DNA of 64,000 nucleotides from an uncultured Agrobacterium sp. (GCA_913777615.1 CAJYTK010000020.1:117660-181659), one strand, 5' to 3'; positions 52,891-62,309 are shown, counted from the stretch's first letter. Notes: generated by a model from the sequence alone, not told the origin. Translations and numbers: made by a program.

Positions 52891-53655
52891 ATGACGGACG
52901 ACGATAGCGACAGATACCGCGCTCCCGCGCTCGACAAGGGTCTCGATATACTCGAGCTTCTGGCACGCACCGATGGCGGGCTAACCCAGGTGGAGATCGC
53001 CAAGGCGCTCGGCAAGAGCCCGAACGAGTTCTATCGGATGCTGGATCGCCTGGTGCGCCGCGGCTATGTGCAGCGTCAGGACGGCGATCGCTTTGCCCTG
53101 ACCCTGAAGATGTTTGGTCTTGCCCACTTCCATCAGCCGATCAGGCGTCTCGTTTCCTTTGCCGCACCGATGATGCGCGATTTCTCCGCAAAGGCGCAGC
53201 AGGCCTGCCACCTGGCAGTCTATGACCGCGGCTCGGTCGTCGTCATTGCGCAGCAGGATTCATCCACCTATTGGGCGCTCTCCATTCGCGTCGGCGCCCA
53301 GATGAGCCTGTTCAACACCGGCTCCGGCCACGTTCTTCTGGCCTTCCAGAACGAGACGCAACGGGAGTTGATGATTGCCGAACAGTTGCGCGGCAACGAG
53401 AGGGAACTGCATAAAGGCCTGCGCGAACGGCTCCAACAGGTAAAGGCCCAAGGCTATGAGAGCATGAGCAGCCTGCAGACGGCAGGCGTGCGCAACATTT
53501 CCGCGCCCATCCTGACGCTTGATGGCACGGCGCTTGCTGTCGTCACCTGCCCCTTCATCGGTTCACTCAACGAAGCGGCGCCAAAGGAAGACGACTGTCT
53601 GGACCTGATCCGTCAGACTGCAAAAGCGATTTCCGAGGTCGTGGCCGGACAGTAA
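52891..53655 (+). CDS. IclR family transcriptional regulator
   Basis: 254 residues. Winged helix at about 10-75 (ALDKGLDILELLARTDGGLTQVEIAKALGKSPNEFYRMLDRLVRRGYV) and an IclR effector domain (RRLVSFAAPMMRDFSAKAQQACHLAVYDRGSVVVIAQQDSS, SLFNTGSGHVLLAFQ, YESMSSLQTAGVRNISAPILTLDGTALAVVTCPF). The divergent SDR gene is its probable target. ATG 52891 follows TAGAGG; the frame opens upstream at 52801 but that stretch covers the promoter region. Confidence 0.9.
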   Translation: MTDDDSDRYRAPALDKGLDILELLARTDGGLTQVEIAKALGKSPNEFYRMLDRLVRRGYVQRQDGDRFALTLKMFGLAHFHQPIRRLVSFAAPMMRDFSAKAQQACHLAVYDRGSVVVIAQQDSSTYWALSIRVGAQMSLFNTGSGHVLLAFQNETQRELMIAEQLRGNERELHKGLRERLQQVKAQGYESMSSLQTAGVRNISAPILTLDGTALAVVTCPFIGSLNEAAPKEDDCLDLIRQTAKAISEVVAGQ

Positions 53656-53676
53656 CGACAGACGATCTAGGAAGGG

Positions 53677-53710
53677 AAAAGCGCGACTGCCAGGGGGAGC
53701 AGCCGCGCTT
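53677..53710 (-). terminator. Terminator shared by convergent iclR and transaldolase genes
   Basis: On the minus strand AAGCGCG and CGCGCTT pair around an inner CTGC/GCAG step, followed by TTTTCC. It lies 22 bases after the iclR stop and about 65 after the transaldolase stop. Confidence 0.65.
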
Positions 53711-53774
53711 CAAGACTGGAGATCTTATGAGAATAAAACGACCGGGCGCCCATTCAGTTCCCGGCTTTTTGCCG

Positions 53775-54734
53775 TTACGCGGCTGCCAGTTCCTTGCGGA
53801 CGATTTCGCGTAGCGACACCAGATCTTTGGCAAACAGGCGGATGCCCTCGGAGAGCTTTTCCGTCGCCATGGCGTCTTCGTTGAGCTGCCAGCGGAAGCT
53901 CTTCTCGTCGAGCGACTGCAGCGGCTCTGCCTTGGCATGATCCGGAGAAAGCTTGCGCTCCAGCGTGCCCGTGTCCTTGTCCAGCTCTTCCAGAAGTGCA
54001 GGGCTGATCGTCAGGCGGTCGCAGCCAGCAAGCGCTTCGATTTCGCCGACATTGCGGAAGGATGCGCCCATGACGACGGTCGAAATGCCGTTCGCCTTGT
54101 AGTAATTGTAAATCTGGCGCACCGAGATGACGCCCGGATCGGTCTCAGCTGTGTAGGTCTCACCGGTCGACTTCTTGTACCAGTCGAGAATGCGGCCGAC
54201 GAAGGGCGAGATGAGGAAGGCCTTCGCCTCGGCGCAGGCGATCGCCTGGGCCTGGGAGAAGAGAAGCGTCAGATTGCAGTCGATACCTTCAGCCTGCAGC
54301 ACTTCCGCCGCCTTGATGCCTTCCCAAGTGGAGGCCAGCTTGATGAGAATACGCTCACGCTCGATGCCGCGCTCCTTATAGGCAGCAATGATGCTGTGCG
54401 CCTTGGCGATCGATGCCTGCGTATCGAAGGAGAGATCGGCATCCACTTCGGTCGAAACGCGACCGGGAACGAGGTCGACCAGGGCTGCACCGACCGAAAT
54501 CGCCAGACGATCGGCCACGGCGGCAATTACACCTTCGGAGCTTCCGCCCTGCTTGCGGCCCCAGGACACCGCTTCCTTCACCGTGTCGGCAAAGGCCGGC
54601 GTACCAAGCGCCTTGAGCACGATGGAAGGGTTGGTGGTGCAATCCACCGGCTTCAGACGGGCCACCGCTTCAATATCGCCGGTATCGGCAACCACAGTGG
54701 TGATGGCGCGAAGTTGATCAAGCTTGGAAGTCAT
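53775..54734 (-). CDS. tal: Transaldolase
   Basis: 319-320 residues of the TalB type: [13 protein letters not shown] (active-site Asp and Asn/Ser), [13 protein letters not shown], the Schiff-base lysine in [46 protein letters not shown] and the [13 protein letters not shown] strand. It interconverts sedoheptulose-7-phosphate and glyceraldehyde-3-phosphate with erythrose-4-phosphate and fructose-6-phosphate, linking the xylose genes at 32-36 kb to glycolysis. ATG 54734 follows AAGGA; the frame is open up to 54830. Confidence 0.96.
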   Translation of the reverse strand: MTSKLDQLRAITTVVADTGDIEAVARLKPVDCTTNPSIVLKALGTPAFADTVKEAVSWGRKQGGSSEGVIAAVADRLAISVGAALVDLVPGRVSTEVDADLSFDTQASIAKAHSIIAAYKERGIERERILIKLASTWEGIKAAEVLQAEGIDCNLTLLFSQAQAIACAEAKAFLISPFVGRILDWYKKSTGETYTAETDPGVISVRQIYNYYKANGISTVVMGASFRNVGEIEALAGCDRLTISPALLEELDKDTGTLERKLSPDHAKAEPLQSLDEKSFRWQLNEDAMATEKLSEGIRLFAKDLVSLREIVRKELAAA

Positions 54735-55005
54735 GCCGTATAATCCTTGTGATTTTTTTCGGAAACCATCGCTATCGAATTTCGTTCCGCACGGGTGAGC
54801 ATACAGACGGCGACAAGGGCGTTTGTTCACCCTGAGTATCGCGCAGGCGACGGACGAAAGTCAAGACATTTGCCCATCGCAATTGACATAAGTTTCAACC
54901 CTGCAATACTCGAACACCATGAGGCCGGACAAAGTCATGACGCTGTCGTGCGTCCGGCAAGCGACAAATGACCGTGAAGACGATCGTTCTGTAGACCTCT
55001 GACTG

Positions 55006-56058
55006 ATGAGCCCAGCGCGGATGCAAAGACTAAGACCCAAAAGCCTGCTGCGGATTGCCGGGACGATGCTCGCCCTGGCGGTTTTCCATCAGGAAGCGCT
55101 GGCGGATGCGCAAAAACCTGTCGATCCTTCAGACCTTCAGCGAGCAGTCGAGGCGTGTTTCGCCCCGCCCATGGGGGCAACCGGTCCGGTCGTCATTTCC
55201 GCAACGTTCCTTTCGGATGGATCGCTCGATCAAAGGCCAGCCGTCATCGAAAAAGGCGAAGGGGCGCTGAATGAAGCATTCGCCACTGCGGGGATAAGGG
55301 CAATCCTTCGATGCCAGCCGCAACTTGCCGCCATGGGCATCAAAGGCGAGGTCCGGTTTAGATTTGCGCCGCCGCCGTCAGACGCGATGGACGACCCAGC
55401 ATCGGTACCGTCTTCCGAGCGACTGGAGGATATGCGCAACGCTGCACAAAGCTTGAAGGATTTTGCCGCGCGCAATGGTCGCTCGCAGGCAGCTATGAGG
55501 CCCACCAAGCCAGAGATTTCGACCATGCTCGATATTCTCTGCCGCCCGAAGGAGGCGGAAAAGCTGGTAGAACTCTCCGCTGAAGACTATCGGGCACTCT
55601 CCAGCTATACACGCTCGGTCAGCGTCGTCATGGACGTCTATGACGCCATTTCTGCCGGAGGCACGCAGAAGGATATCAACGTCAACATGCGAGAACTCGG
55701 TGCTTGTCTGGACGCAGCGCTGTGGTCTACGCGGGCCGTCTTGGCCAACATGCATAAAATCTTCTCTGCGACACCTGCGCTCTCCAACGATCCAGAGGCG
55801 ACGGCAATACGTGTGCGAACATATTCGAACGTCACCACGGTCATCGAGGGCGGCTTGGAGGCGATCGGCTTGGATGGCATGGAGCCGCGCTGGTGCGATG
55901 CTCGCTTAACGCCGCTGACCTCGCTTATAGAGGTAGCATCTCCTGTGATATCCGATAAAGACAGACAAACCCTCCGCCTGGCCATGCGTAAGGCGGAAAA
56001 ATGCAGCGATAGAACGCGCGCCTCTCTACAGGCTCTGCTTCAACCTAGAGAGCCTTGA
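55006..56058 (+). CDS. Hypothetical secreted protein with a TonB/TolA-C-like domain
   Basis: 350 residues. Signal peptide about 1-34 ending EALADA. Residues about 45-120 resemble the C-terminal domain of TonB/TolA in alphaproteobacteria: ...VVISATFLSDGSLDQRPAV...AFATAGIRAILRCQPQ. The remaining 230 residues are helical with several cysteines (DILCRPKEAE, ELGACLDAAL, RWCDARL, EKCSDRT) that could pair in the periplasm. No family for the second part is recognised. ATG at 55006 has no strong ribosome site; an ATG at 55021 is in frame. It stands alone between two convergent/unrelated units. Confidence 0.65.
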   Translation: MSPARMQRLRPKSLLRIAGTMLALAVFHQEALADAQKPVDPSDLQRAVEACFAPPMGATGPVVISATFLSDGSLDQRPAVIEKGEGALNEAFATAGIRAILRCQPQLAAMGIKGEVRFRFAPPPSDAMDDPASVPSSERLEDMRNAAQSLKDFAARNGRSQAAMRPTKPEISTMLDILCRPKEAEKLVELSAEDYRALSSYTRSVSVVMDVYDAISAGGTQKDINVNMRELGACLDAALWSTRAVLANMHKIFSATPALSNDPEATAIRVRTYSNVTTVIEGGLEAIGLDGMEPRWCDARLTPLTSLIEVASPVISDKDRQTLRLAMRKAEKCSDRTRASLQALLQPREP

Positions 56059-56109
56059 GCGTCACACCCGTATTTCAAGCACACTCAGACCAGGACATGG
56101 CATAAGACA

Positions 56110-57108
56110 GTGGTAAAACTGCGTAGAGAAACCCATACGGCCTATTCCGAAGCTGCCTCACTGCGGTTGCGCGCCGCATGGCTGTATTACAATCAGGGCA
56201 TGACTCAGAAGGATGTGGCCGAGAAACTTGGGCTCAGCCGCTCCACCGTCATCCGCCTGCTCGATGAGGCGATGAAGCGCTCCGACGTGCAGATCTGGAT
56301 CAATGAAGGCATCGAGGATTACGTCGAACTTTCGATCGCGCTCGAAAAAGCCTATGGCCTGGATGAGGCGGTGATCATTCCGACAGGCTCGAACAAAGCC
56401 GAGGATATCGCCAAGGGGGTGGGCCTGGCGCTCGGCCAGTTTCTCTCTGAGGTCGTGCCGGACAATGCCACCATCGGCGTCGGCTGGGGCCGCACCATGA
56501 CCGCCTCTCTCTCCAGCTTTCGCCCGCCGCGGCGGGAAAACTGCAAGGTCGTCTCGCTACTCGGCGGGATTGTCGCCGTGCATCAGACCAACCCGCTTGA
56601 TTACACATGGCGGCTGGCAAGCGCACTCGGTGCGGAATGTTACATGTTTCTCGCACCGCTTCTGGTCGACTCCATTGAAACCAAGCGGGCGCTGATTGAG
56701 AAATGCGGACTGAGCACACTCTACGCGCTCGCCGAAAACCTCGATCTCGCCATCGTCAGCTGCGGCGATATCGGCCCGCACTCCACCTCACTATCGGAGG
56801 GCTTCATTTCCAAACAGACGCTGGAAGAGCTGGTGGCGGCAGGCTGCGTCTGCGACACCATGTTCAACTTCATCGATGCCGAAGGCCGCTCCGTCGATCA
56901 TCCGATCAACAATCACGCCATGGCGATCGATCTCGACACGCTGAAAAAGGCCAAACACATCGTGCTGGCCTCCGGCGGTGCCCACCGCGCCACCGCCATC
57001 CGCGCCACGATCAAACGCATTGGCTGCAACACGCTGATTACTGACGAGGCAGCGGCACGGGCGTTGATGGACTTGGAGAGTGCACAGACTACTGCCAGAC
57101 AGGACTGA
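56110..57108 (+). CDS. SorC/DeoR-type sugar-binding transcriptional regulator
   Basis: 332 residues. N-terminal HTH (ASLRLRAAWLYYNQGMTQKDVAEKLGLSRSTVIRLLDEAMKRSDVQIWI) and the sugar-binding domain from about residue 60 (DEAVIIPTGSNKAEDIAKGVGLALGQFL, TIGVGWGRTMTASL, CKVVSLLGGI, HIVLASGGAHRATAIRATIKRIGCNTLITDEAAARALM). In Rhizobiaceae such proteins control operons for polyols or sugar acids; no such operon is adjacent. GTG start at 56110. Its stop abuts the stop of the Ogt-like gene on the other strand with no spacer. Confidence 0.9.
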   Translation: MVKLRRETHTAYSEAASLRLRAAWLYYNQGMTQKDVAEKLGLSRSTVIRLLDEAMKRSDVQIWINEGIEDYVELSIALEKAYGLDEAVIIPTGSNKAEDIAKGVGLALGQFLSEVVPDNATIGVGWGRTMTASLSSFRPPRRENCKVVSLLGGIVAVHQTNPLDYTWRLASALGAECYMFLAPLLVDSIETKRALIEKCGLSTLYALAENLDLAIVSCGDIGPHSTSLSEGFISKQTLEELVAAGCVCDTMFNFIDAEGRSVDHPINNHAMAIDLDTLKKAKHIVLASGGAHRATAIRATIKRIGCNTLITDEAAARALMDLESAQTTARQD

Positions 57109-57981
57109 TCACACCCGCCCTGTCTCCCAACCCAGCATCGCACGCTTACGGGTAATCCCCCAATGGTAGCCGGTCAGCGCGCCACTTTTGCCAAGCGCGC
57201 GGTGGCAGGGCACGACAAAGGAAATGGGGTTGGCGCCGATAGCGGCACCCACCGCACGCGATGCCGTCGGCTGGCCGATATCCTGCGCCACATGCGAGTA
57301 GGTCACTGCCCGGCCCATCGGGATTTTCAACAGGCTCTGCCAGACCCGCACCTGAAAATCCGTGCCAAGCAGCACGACGCGCAAGGGCTTATCGCTGGTC
57401 CAGCGGGCGGGATCGAAGATGCGCTCCGCATAGGGCGCAGTCGCCGCCTGGTCTTCCACATAGATGGCGTTCGGCCAGCGTCTCGCCATGTCCTCGAAGC
57501 AGGCGGTTTCTTCACCTGGATCGGCAAAGGCACAGCCTGCAAGTCCGCGATCGGTGATCATCACCAGCGCAAGACCAAAGGGTGATGGATGATACCCATA
57601 GCGGATCTGCAACCCGCGGCCCTTCATCTTCCATTCGCCGGGCGACATGGCTTCATGCGTCACGAACAGATCGTGCAGTCGGCTTGGTCCGGACATGCCC
57701 ACTTCGATGGCAGTCTCTAGGAGAGGAAGGTTCTCTTCGCGCAGCAGCCGCTTGGCATGATCCAGTGTCACCGCTTGCAAAAAGGCTTTCGGTGAAAGTC
57801 CGGCCCAACGGGTAAAGGTCTTCTGCAACTGCGTGGGCGACTGGTCGAGGCGGGCAGCGATTTCTTCAAGCGATGGCTGGTCACGATAATCCAGCGTCAG
57901 AATCTCGATCACCTGTCGCACAGTGTCGTAATCGCTGCCGACCGGCGTGATATCTTCTTTCAGCATGATATTGGCAGTCAT
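57109..57981 (-). CDS. AraC-HTH / O6-alkylguanine-DNA alkyltransferase fusion (Ada-like, lacking the zinc domain)
   Basis: 290 residues. Residues about 20-115 hold an AraC-type HTH (SLEEIAARLDQSPTQLQKTFTRWAGLSPKAFLQAVTLDHAKRLL). From about 125 comes a methyltransferase domain with the active-site PCHR (ISFVVPCHRALGKSGALTGYHWGITRKRAMLGWE) and GRAVTYSHVAQDIGQPTASRAVGAAIG. The N-terminal Cys-rich phosphotriester domain of E. coli Ada is missing, so it repairs O6-methylguanine but probably does not sense methylphosphotriesters. ATG 57981 has AAGGAG eight bases before. Convergent to the SorC gene with abutting stops. Confidence 0.92.
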   Translation of the reverse strand: MTANIMLKEDITPVGSDYDTVRQVIEILTLDYRDQPSLEEIAARLDQSPTQLQKTFTRWAGLSPKAFLQAVTLDHAKRLLREENLPLLETAIEVGMSGPSRLHDLFVTHEAMSPGEWKMKGRGLQIRYGYHPSPFGLALVMITDRGLAGCAFADPGEETACFEDMARRWPNAIYVEDQAATAPYAERIFDPARWTSDKPLRVVLLGTDFQVRVWQSLLKIPMGRAVTYSHVAQDIGQPTASRAVGAAIGANPISFVVPCHRALGKSGALTGYHWGITRKRAMLGWETGRV

Positions 57982-58054
57982 GGGCGTGTCTCCTTGGTGA
58001 TCACAAGACCATGACATGTCGCCCGTCTCCACCCGTTTCTTGCGCCAGTCCCTA

Positions 58055-58537
58055 TCAGATCTTCAGCCGCACAGTGGCAAGTGCGTTGCGAAAGGCCTTG
58101 GCGAAACTCTCGCGATCATCGGGATTGAGGAAGGATCCGATATCGGTCACACGTCCTTCCCCGGACACATGCATGGACAATATGCCGAATTCCTCGTGCC
58201 GGCGCACACGAAAGCGCGCCCAGAACGGGTTGAACCGATGTTCCACCATATCGCCCTTGGGGGAAAATTTGCGGATGGACAGGCTGGTGCGCGACACAAC
58301 GACCTGTTCCTTGACCTGCCCCGCACGGTAATTTGCCCGGAACGCCACGTAGAGCAGCAGAAAATCGAGCCCTAGGAAAAAGCCGATCGGCCAGGCGCCG
58401 GTCACGAGGAAAAAGCCGCCATACAAGACCGCCACCAGCGCGCTGATGAGCAGCAACACACGAAAACCCTTGCGCCCCAACGAGCGATAGGGAATGAGTT
58501 CGGCAGAAAAAACCGGCTGATCGTTGAGCATTTCCAT
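58055..58537 (-). CDS. DUF2244 domain membrane protein
   Basis: 160 residues. Two membrane helices (VLLLISALVAVLYGGFFLVTG and FFLGLDFLLLYVAFRANYRA) and a C-terminal soluble part with EHRFNPFWARFRVRRHEEFGILSMHVSGEGRVTDIGSFLNPDDRESFAKAFRNALATVR, which is the DUF2244 pattern. The family sits next to cytochrome or nth-like genes in alphaproteobacteria but has no known activity. ATG 58537 (MEMLND) chosen over the open frame to 58570. The nth gene starts divergently 45 bases away. Confidence 0.85.
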   Translation of the reverse strand: MEMLNDQPVFSAELIPYRSLGRKGFRVLLLISALVAVLYGGFFLVTGAWPIGFFLGLDFLLLYVAFRANYRAGQVKEQVVVSRTSLSIRKFSPKGDMVEHRFNPFWARFRVRRHEEFGILSMHVSGEGRVTDIGSFLNPDDRESFAKAFRNALATVRLKI

Positions 58538-58581
58538 CTGCCTTCCTCGATACGGCTGATCAACGCGCATGTAGATTTGTT

Positions 58582-59352
58582 ATGACAATCGACAAGAAAC
58601 GATCCAGCACCCAAACGTTGAAAAAGTCAATTTCGACGGCGAAGCCAAGGCAAAAACGCGTGAAGACCGCCTATTCGCAAGAGGAACTGAACGAGATTTT
58701 TCGCCGCTTCTCCATCCAGCGGCCGGAGCCGAAGGGTGAGCTGGAACATACAAATCCCTTCACGTTGGTGGTGGCCGTAGCACTTTCCGCCCAGGCCACC
58801 GATGTCGGCGTCAACCGGGCGACACGAGCGCTGTTTGCCATTGCCGATACACCGCAAAAAATGCTGGCGCTCGGCGAAGAGCGGCTGATCGATCATATCA
58901 AGACCATCGGACTTTACCGAAACAAGGCCAAGAACGTCATCGCCTTGTCACAGATGCTGATCGATAATTTCGGAGGTGAGGTTCCCAAAAGCCGCGAAGA
59001 ACTGATGATGCTGCCCGGTGTTGGCAGAAAGACTGCGAATGTGGTCATGTCCATGGCGTTCGGCATTCCTACGCTCGCCGTCGATACGCACGTCTTCCGC
59101 ATCGCCAACCGCATTTTGCTCGCACCTGGCAAAACCCCGGACGAGGTCGAGGACAGGCTGGTGCGTATCATTCCAGACCCGTACCTCTTCCACGCCCATC
59201 ACTGGCTGATCCTGCATGGGCGCTATTGCTGCAAGGCGCGAAAACCCGAATGCGAGCGATGCGTGATCGCCGATATCTGCAAATCACCCGAAAAGACCTG
59301 GGATGTACCGGCGCCTTTGGTGGAGCTACCGGCCCAGCTGATTGGTGCCTGA
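58582..59352 (+). CDS. nth: Endonuclease III
   Basis: 256 residues; the first 40 are a basic, Lys-rich extension beyond the E. coli enzyme (211 residues). Core features: LSAQATDVGVNRATRALF, helix-hairpin-helix LPGVGRKTANVV with the catalytic Lys, the catalytic Asp in AVDTHVFRIANR and the [4Fe-4S] cysteines C-x6-C-x2-C-x5-C near the C-terminus (CKARKPECERCVIADIC). It removes oxidised pyrimidines and cuts at the abasic site. It overlaps the end of the CysZ-like gene on the other strand by 27 bases. Confidence 0.95.
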   Translation: MTIDKKRSSTQTLKKSISTAKPRQKRVKTAYSQEELNEIFRRFSIQRPEPKGELEHTNPFTLVVAVALSAQATDVGVNRATRALFAIADTPQKMLALGEERLIDHIKTIGLYRNKAKNVIALSQMLIDNFGGEVPKSREELMMLPGVGRKTANVVMSMAFGIPTLAVDTHVFRIANRILLAPGKTPDEVEDRLVRIIPDPYLFHAHHWLILHGRYCCKARKPECERCVIADICKSPEKTWDVPAPLVELPAQLIGA

Positions 59353-60093
59353 ACGAGCCCCTGTAGAGACCATCGTAAATGACGGGTCTTTCCGGCTGAT
59401 CGATTTATGCAGATGCACCATGAAGGATGCGGCAAACAACGGTGTCAGCAGGTTGAGGAACGGAACTGCGAGAAAGGCCGCGATGACGAGTCCCGCCATG
59501 AAAACGGTGGACGCGTGCTTGGAGCGGAAAGCGCGCGCCTCGGCCGGCGAGCGAAAACGCATCGCCGCGAATTCGAAGAACTCTCGCCCCAGCAGATATC
59601 CATTGACCATGAAGAAGGCGATCAGGTTCACGCCCGGCACGAGAAGCAGGAGAAGCGCGATGGCATTGCCGAGAATGACGATGCCGAAGAACTTGACGGA
59701 GGACACCACCGCCTCCCCAAGCGGCATGGCGCGACCGGCAGGCTCGGTCGCATAGTCCCGTTGCTCGATAACCTCTGCCACATCGTCGAGAAACAATCCG
59801 GCGATGACCGCCGTGACGGGCGAGATCAACAGCGCAAGCGCGATCGCCAGGCCGATGCCTGCCAGCACCGCCAGCACGACACTCATCCACCCTGCCCAAT
59901 CCGGCATGCCCGGAACAAGAGAATCGAGCCACGGCAGGGCAAGCCAGAGGAAAAGCCCACGAATGGCAAACCACAGACCGATCAAAACAAGAATGGTGAG
60001 CCCCAGCACCTTCCAGAACACGGAGCGTGTCTGAGACGCGAACAGGTTTTCAAATGCGCGTCTAGCTGCGTTCAGGATCAAAAGACTCTCCAT
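59326..60093 (-). CDS. CysZ/EI24-like membrane protein
   Basis: About 255 residues with six or so membrane helices and the EI24 domain pattern: GLFLWLALPWLDSL, ALLISPVTAVIAGLFLDDVAEVIEQRDY, SSVKFFGIVILGNAIALLLLLVPGVNLIAFFMVNGYLLGREFFEFAAMRFRSPAEARAFRSKHA. In enterobacteria CysZ takes up sulfate; in rhizobia this family appears away from cys genes, so the substrate is not assured. ATG 60093 has GGAG close before it, and a start at 60144 is possible. Its 3' end overlaps nth by 27 bases. Confidence 0.8.
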   Translation of the reverse strand: MESLLILNAARRAFENLFASQTRSVFWKVLGLTILVLIGLWFAIRGLFLWLALPWLDSLVPGMPDWAGWMSVVLAVLAGIGLAIALALLISPVTAVIAGLFLDDVAEVIEQRDYATEPAGRAMPLGEAVVSSVKFFGIVILGNAIALLLLLVPGVNLIAFFMVNGYLLGREFFEFAAMRFRSPAEARAFRSKHASTVFMAGLVIAAFLAVPFLNLLTPLFAASFMVHLHKSISRKDPSFTMVSTGARSGTNQLGR

Positions 60094-60349
60094 CCACTCC
60101 AATATGTTGGAGATGGAGACATAGGGCGACGATGCACCTTCCACAAGGACACCATTTTATGACATTTTTCTGAATAATGTGATTGCGGCCATCTTTACCT
60201 GACATAAAAGGCATGCCTAAACTATTAAAAAGAACGGGGGAGAAATAGTATTTTCCTCTCAAAAGCGATAAGGTGTGTCGCAAATCACTCTCTTGGCGTT
60301 CGAAGATAGAAGGCTTCGAAGCGTCACCGGATAGAAACGTGAAGAGGCA

Positions 60350-61174
60350 TTGTTGGAAAAGCTACTGATCGATCTTTCTCGATTGATAAAGTCCGGTACG
60401 CCGGCGGAGCGGCGCATCGCCAAGTATCTCATGGAGCACTTGACCGAGCTGCCATTCGAGACAGCTGCGACGCTTGCGGAAAAACTGGGGCTGAGCCCGA
60501 TGACGGTCGGCAGATTTCTGCGATCTCTCGGCTATCGGCAATTGAGCGATATTCGCGAACACCTGCGCGAAAGAAATCCCGCGCCTGCAGCGGCTGTACC
60601 TGAAAGCAGGGATCCGCGCCAATCCCCGCTCTCGGCGCTGATGCTGCAACAGATACAGGCAGTCCAGGCGGTCTATGATCTGGCAGGCCAGGCGGTCTGG
60701 AAGACCGCACTGGATGCCATCGCCCAAAGCCGCAACGTCTTTGTTGCCTCCTCCGCCGAAACCTTCGGGCTCTGTCGCTACTTCTATATGAAGCTGCTGG
60801 AGTGCCGCGAGCGCGTGCATTATCTCCAGAGCGACGGTTCGACCTATATCGAGCTGATGGATGAGGAGCCGGACAACACGCTGCTGATTTTGATCGATTG
60901 CGGCGGCGACCTCCCTGCTCTCCAGCGTCTTGCCAAGATGGCGAAACAGGGCCGCTACAAGACCCTGTTGATCACCACCCGCTTCTATGAATGGGGCCCG
61001 GAAAGCGCAGATATCTGCCTCACCATCCCGCTGAACCAGAATGGCGGCGAGAGTATGCTGCACCTGGTCGCCATGACCGAGTTCATGCTTCAGTCGCTGT
61101 CCGAAAATACCGGCTCCGCTCGCAGGCAACGATTCAAGCGCATAGGCGAGCTGCAACGAGGTTTGACCGGGTAA
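60350..61174 (+). CDS. MurR/RpiR family transcriptional regulator
   Basis: 274 residues. HTH_6 domain at about 10-85 (SGTPAERRIAKYLMEHLTELPFETAATLAEKLGLSPMTVGRFLRSLGYRQLSDIREHLRER) and an SIS phosphosugar-binding domain about 115-245 (AIAQSRNVFVASSAETFGLCRYFYMKLLECRERVHYLQSDGSTY, NTLLILIDCGGDLPALQRLAKMAKQGRYKTLLITTRFYEWGPESADICLTIPL). It senses a sugar phosphate. The start is one of two adjacent TTG codons (60350/60353) behind AGAGG. There is no sugar gene beside it, so the regulon is unclear. Confidence 0.88.
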   Translation: MLEKLLIDLSRLIKSGTPAERRIAKYLMEHLTELPFETAATLAEKLGLSPMTVGRFLRSLGYRQLSDIREHLRERNPAPAAAVPESRDPRQSPLSALMLQQIQAVQAVYDLAGQAVWKTALDAIAQSRNVFVASSAETFGLCRYFYMKLLECRERVHYLQSDGSTYIELMDEEPDNTLLILIDCGGDLPALQRLAKMAKQGRYKTLLITTRFYEWGPESADICLTIPLNQNGGESMLHLVAMTEFMLQSLSENTGSARRQRFKRIGELQRGLTG

Positions 61175-61733
61175 GCGTAAGCAATGACGATCAGCGCTGC
61201 GTGCTGCTTCATGGGGCTATGCACTGTCCATGCGCTATATCGTGCCAAGACGTGACGCGGATCTACAATAGAACGCAGACCTGGGCGCTGTGAATGCCTC
61301 TTGCGGATATCGATGCGCTTTTCCTGTCTGCGCCTGGATCGTTGCGCCTGGCAAGCCGCGCTTGACTGGAATGTCTTCTTAGAGAAAGGACTGGTTCGAA
61401 GCGGTTCATCACAGTCCAAGAGCCAGCGCAACAGACTTCAAGACTGTCAGGGAAAGGTGTATTACGTCGCGGGAAAACTGAGGACATCCGTCTTCATATC
61501 CCCAGAGCATTCGTGGCGATCACGTGACCGCCTGCGATGCTTTATGCCTTTGTTTTTGACACATTGTCTGAACACTAAAGCAAGTACGCTTCATCCGATA
61601 TGCTCTCGCTCTAGACCAGTCTCATCTATACGGATCGTTGAGGCATCGATGATAGAACTGTCTCTGTGCCAATACCGAACCATGAACGGCTGCCGATCGT
61701 CGTCGAACTGATCTTGAAGCGGAGCTTTCCGGG
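61175..61733. other. 559-base stretch without a supported gene
   Basis: Short frames exist (for example 61301-61711) but have many rare-looking residues, no family match and no ribosome site. The base composition is less GC-biased at third positions than in the flanking genes. I see no tRNA or repeat. Confidence 0.55.
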
Positions 61734-62309
61734 ATGCTCATGATCTCCATCCTGTCCCTCGCGCTGATGCCGATAGACACGGCGAAGGCAACGCTCCGGA
61801 TCGCTTCCCCTCCCCATATTCAGGCTGTGTCGAAGGGCGCTCGACTTCCGGCAAAGACGTTTGATGCAGGCCGCTGCCGGGGAATGTCGGACCTGTCGCA
61901 GAAAAATCCCCCGGTCTTTCAGGAGGGCGCGAACGGGGAGTGGGAGTGTACAAGCTTTCTTGAGTTCCCAGAGACCGGCCACGCCCCATCGATCTTCGTC
62001 CAGATACGCGGTGCCAAAGGAGAGAGCTGGAGCACGTTTCGACTTAAACTCAACTTCGGCTCGCCGCTCTCGCGCCAGTCGCTGAGCGACAGAGCCGTTG
62101 CCATCATCGAGTCGCTCATAGGCGACAGGACGCAGTTGGAAGAGTTGAGGACAAGGCTTGCCGCCCGCCAGGAGTTCGAGTCCTCCATTGCTGGTATCGG
62201 CCTTCGCTACCGGCAGGAAGGCATGGACCCGACACGCTTCAACCTTTTTGGCAAAAACATTCCGCCTCTGCGAGGAACGTTACCTGCTCGGTCATCGGCG
62301 CGACAGTGA
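61734..62309 (+). CDS. Hypothetical protein, possibly decaying at the C-terminus
   Basis: 191 residues in the full frame. A hydrophobic start (MLMISILSLALMPIDTAKA) could be a signal peptide, then a soluble region containing AGRCRGMSDLSQKNPPVFQ, EWECTSFLEFPE and a helical block QLEELRTRLAARQEFE. The last 30 residues change character (PPLRGTLPARSSARQ) and another open frame overlaps there, which suggests either a frameshift or a poor end. Family not recognised. It is flanked by gene-free sequence on both sides. Confidence 0.5.
   Translation: MLMISILSLALMPIDTAKATLRIASPPHIQAVSKGARLPAKTFDAGRCRGMSDLSQKNPPVFQEGANGEWECTSFLEFPETGHAPSIFVQIRGAKGESWSTFRLKLNFGSPLSRQSLSDRAVAIIESLIGDRTQLEELRTRLAARQEFESSIAGIGLRYRQEGMDPTRFNLFGKNIPPLRGTLPARSSARQ

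Noticed and set aside
61301-61711. A 136-residue plus-strand frame
   Set aside because: No ribosome site, many Cys/Arg/Ser residues and no family resemblance; probably non-coding.
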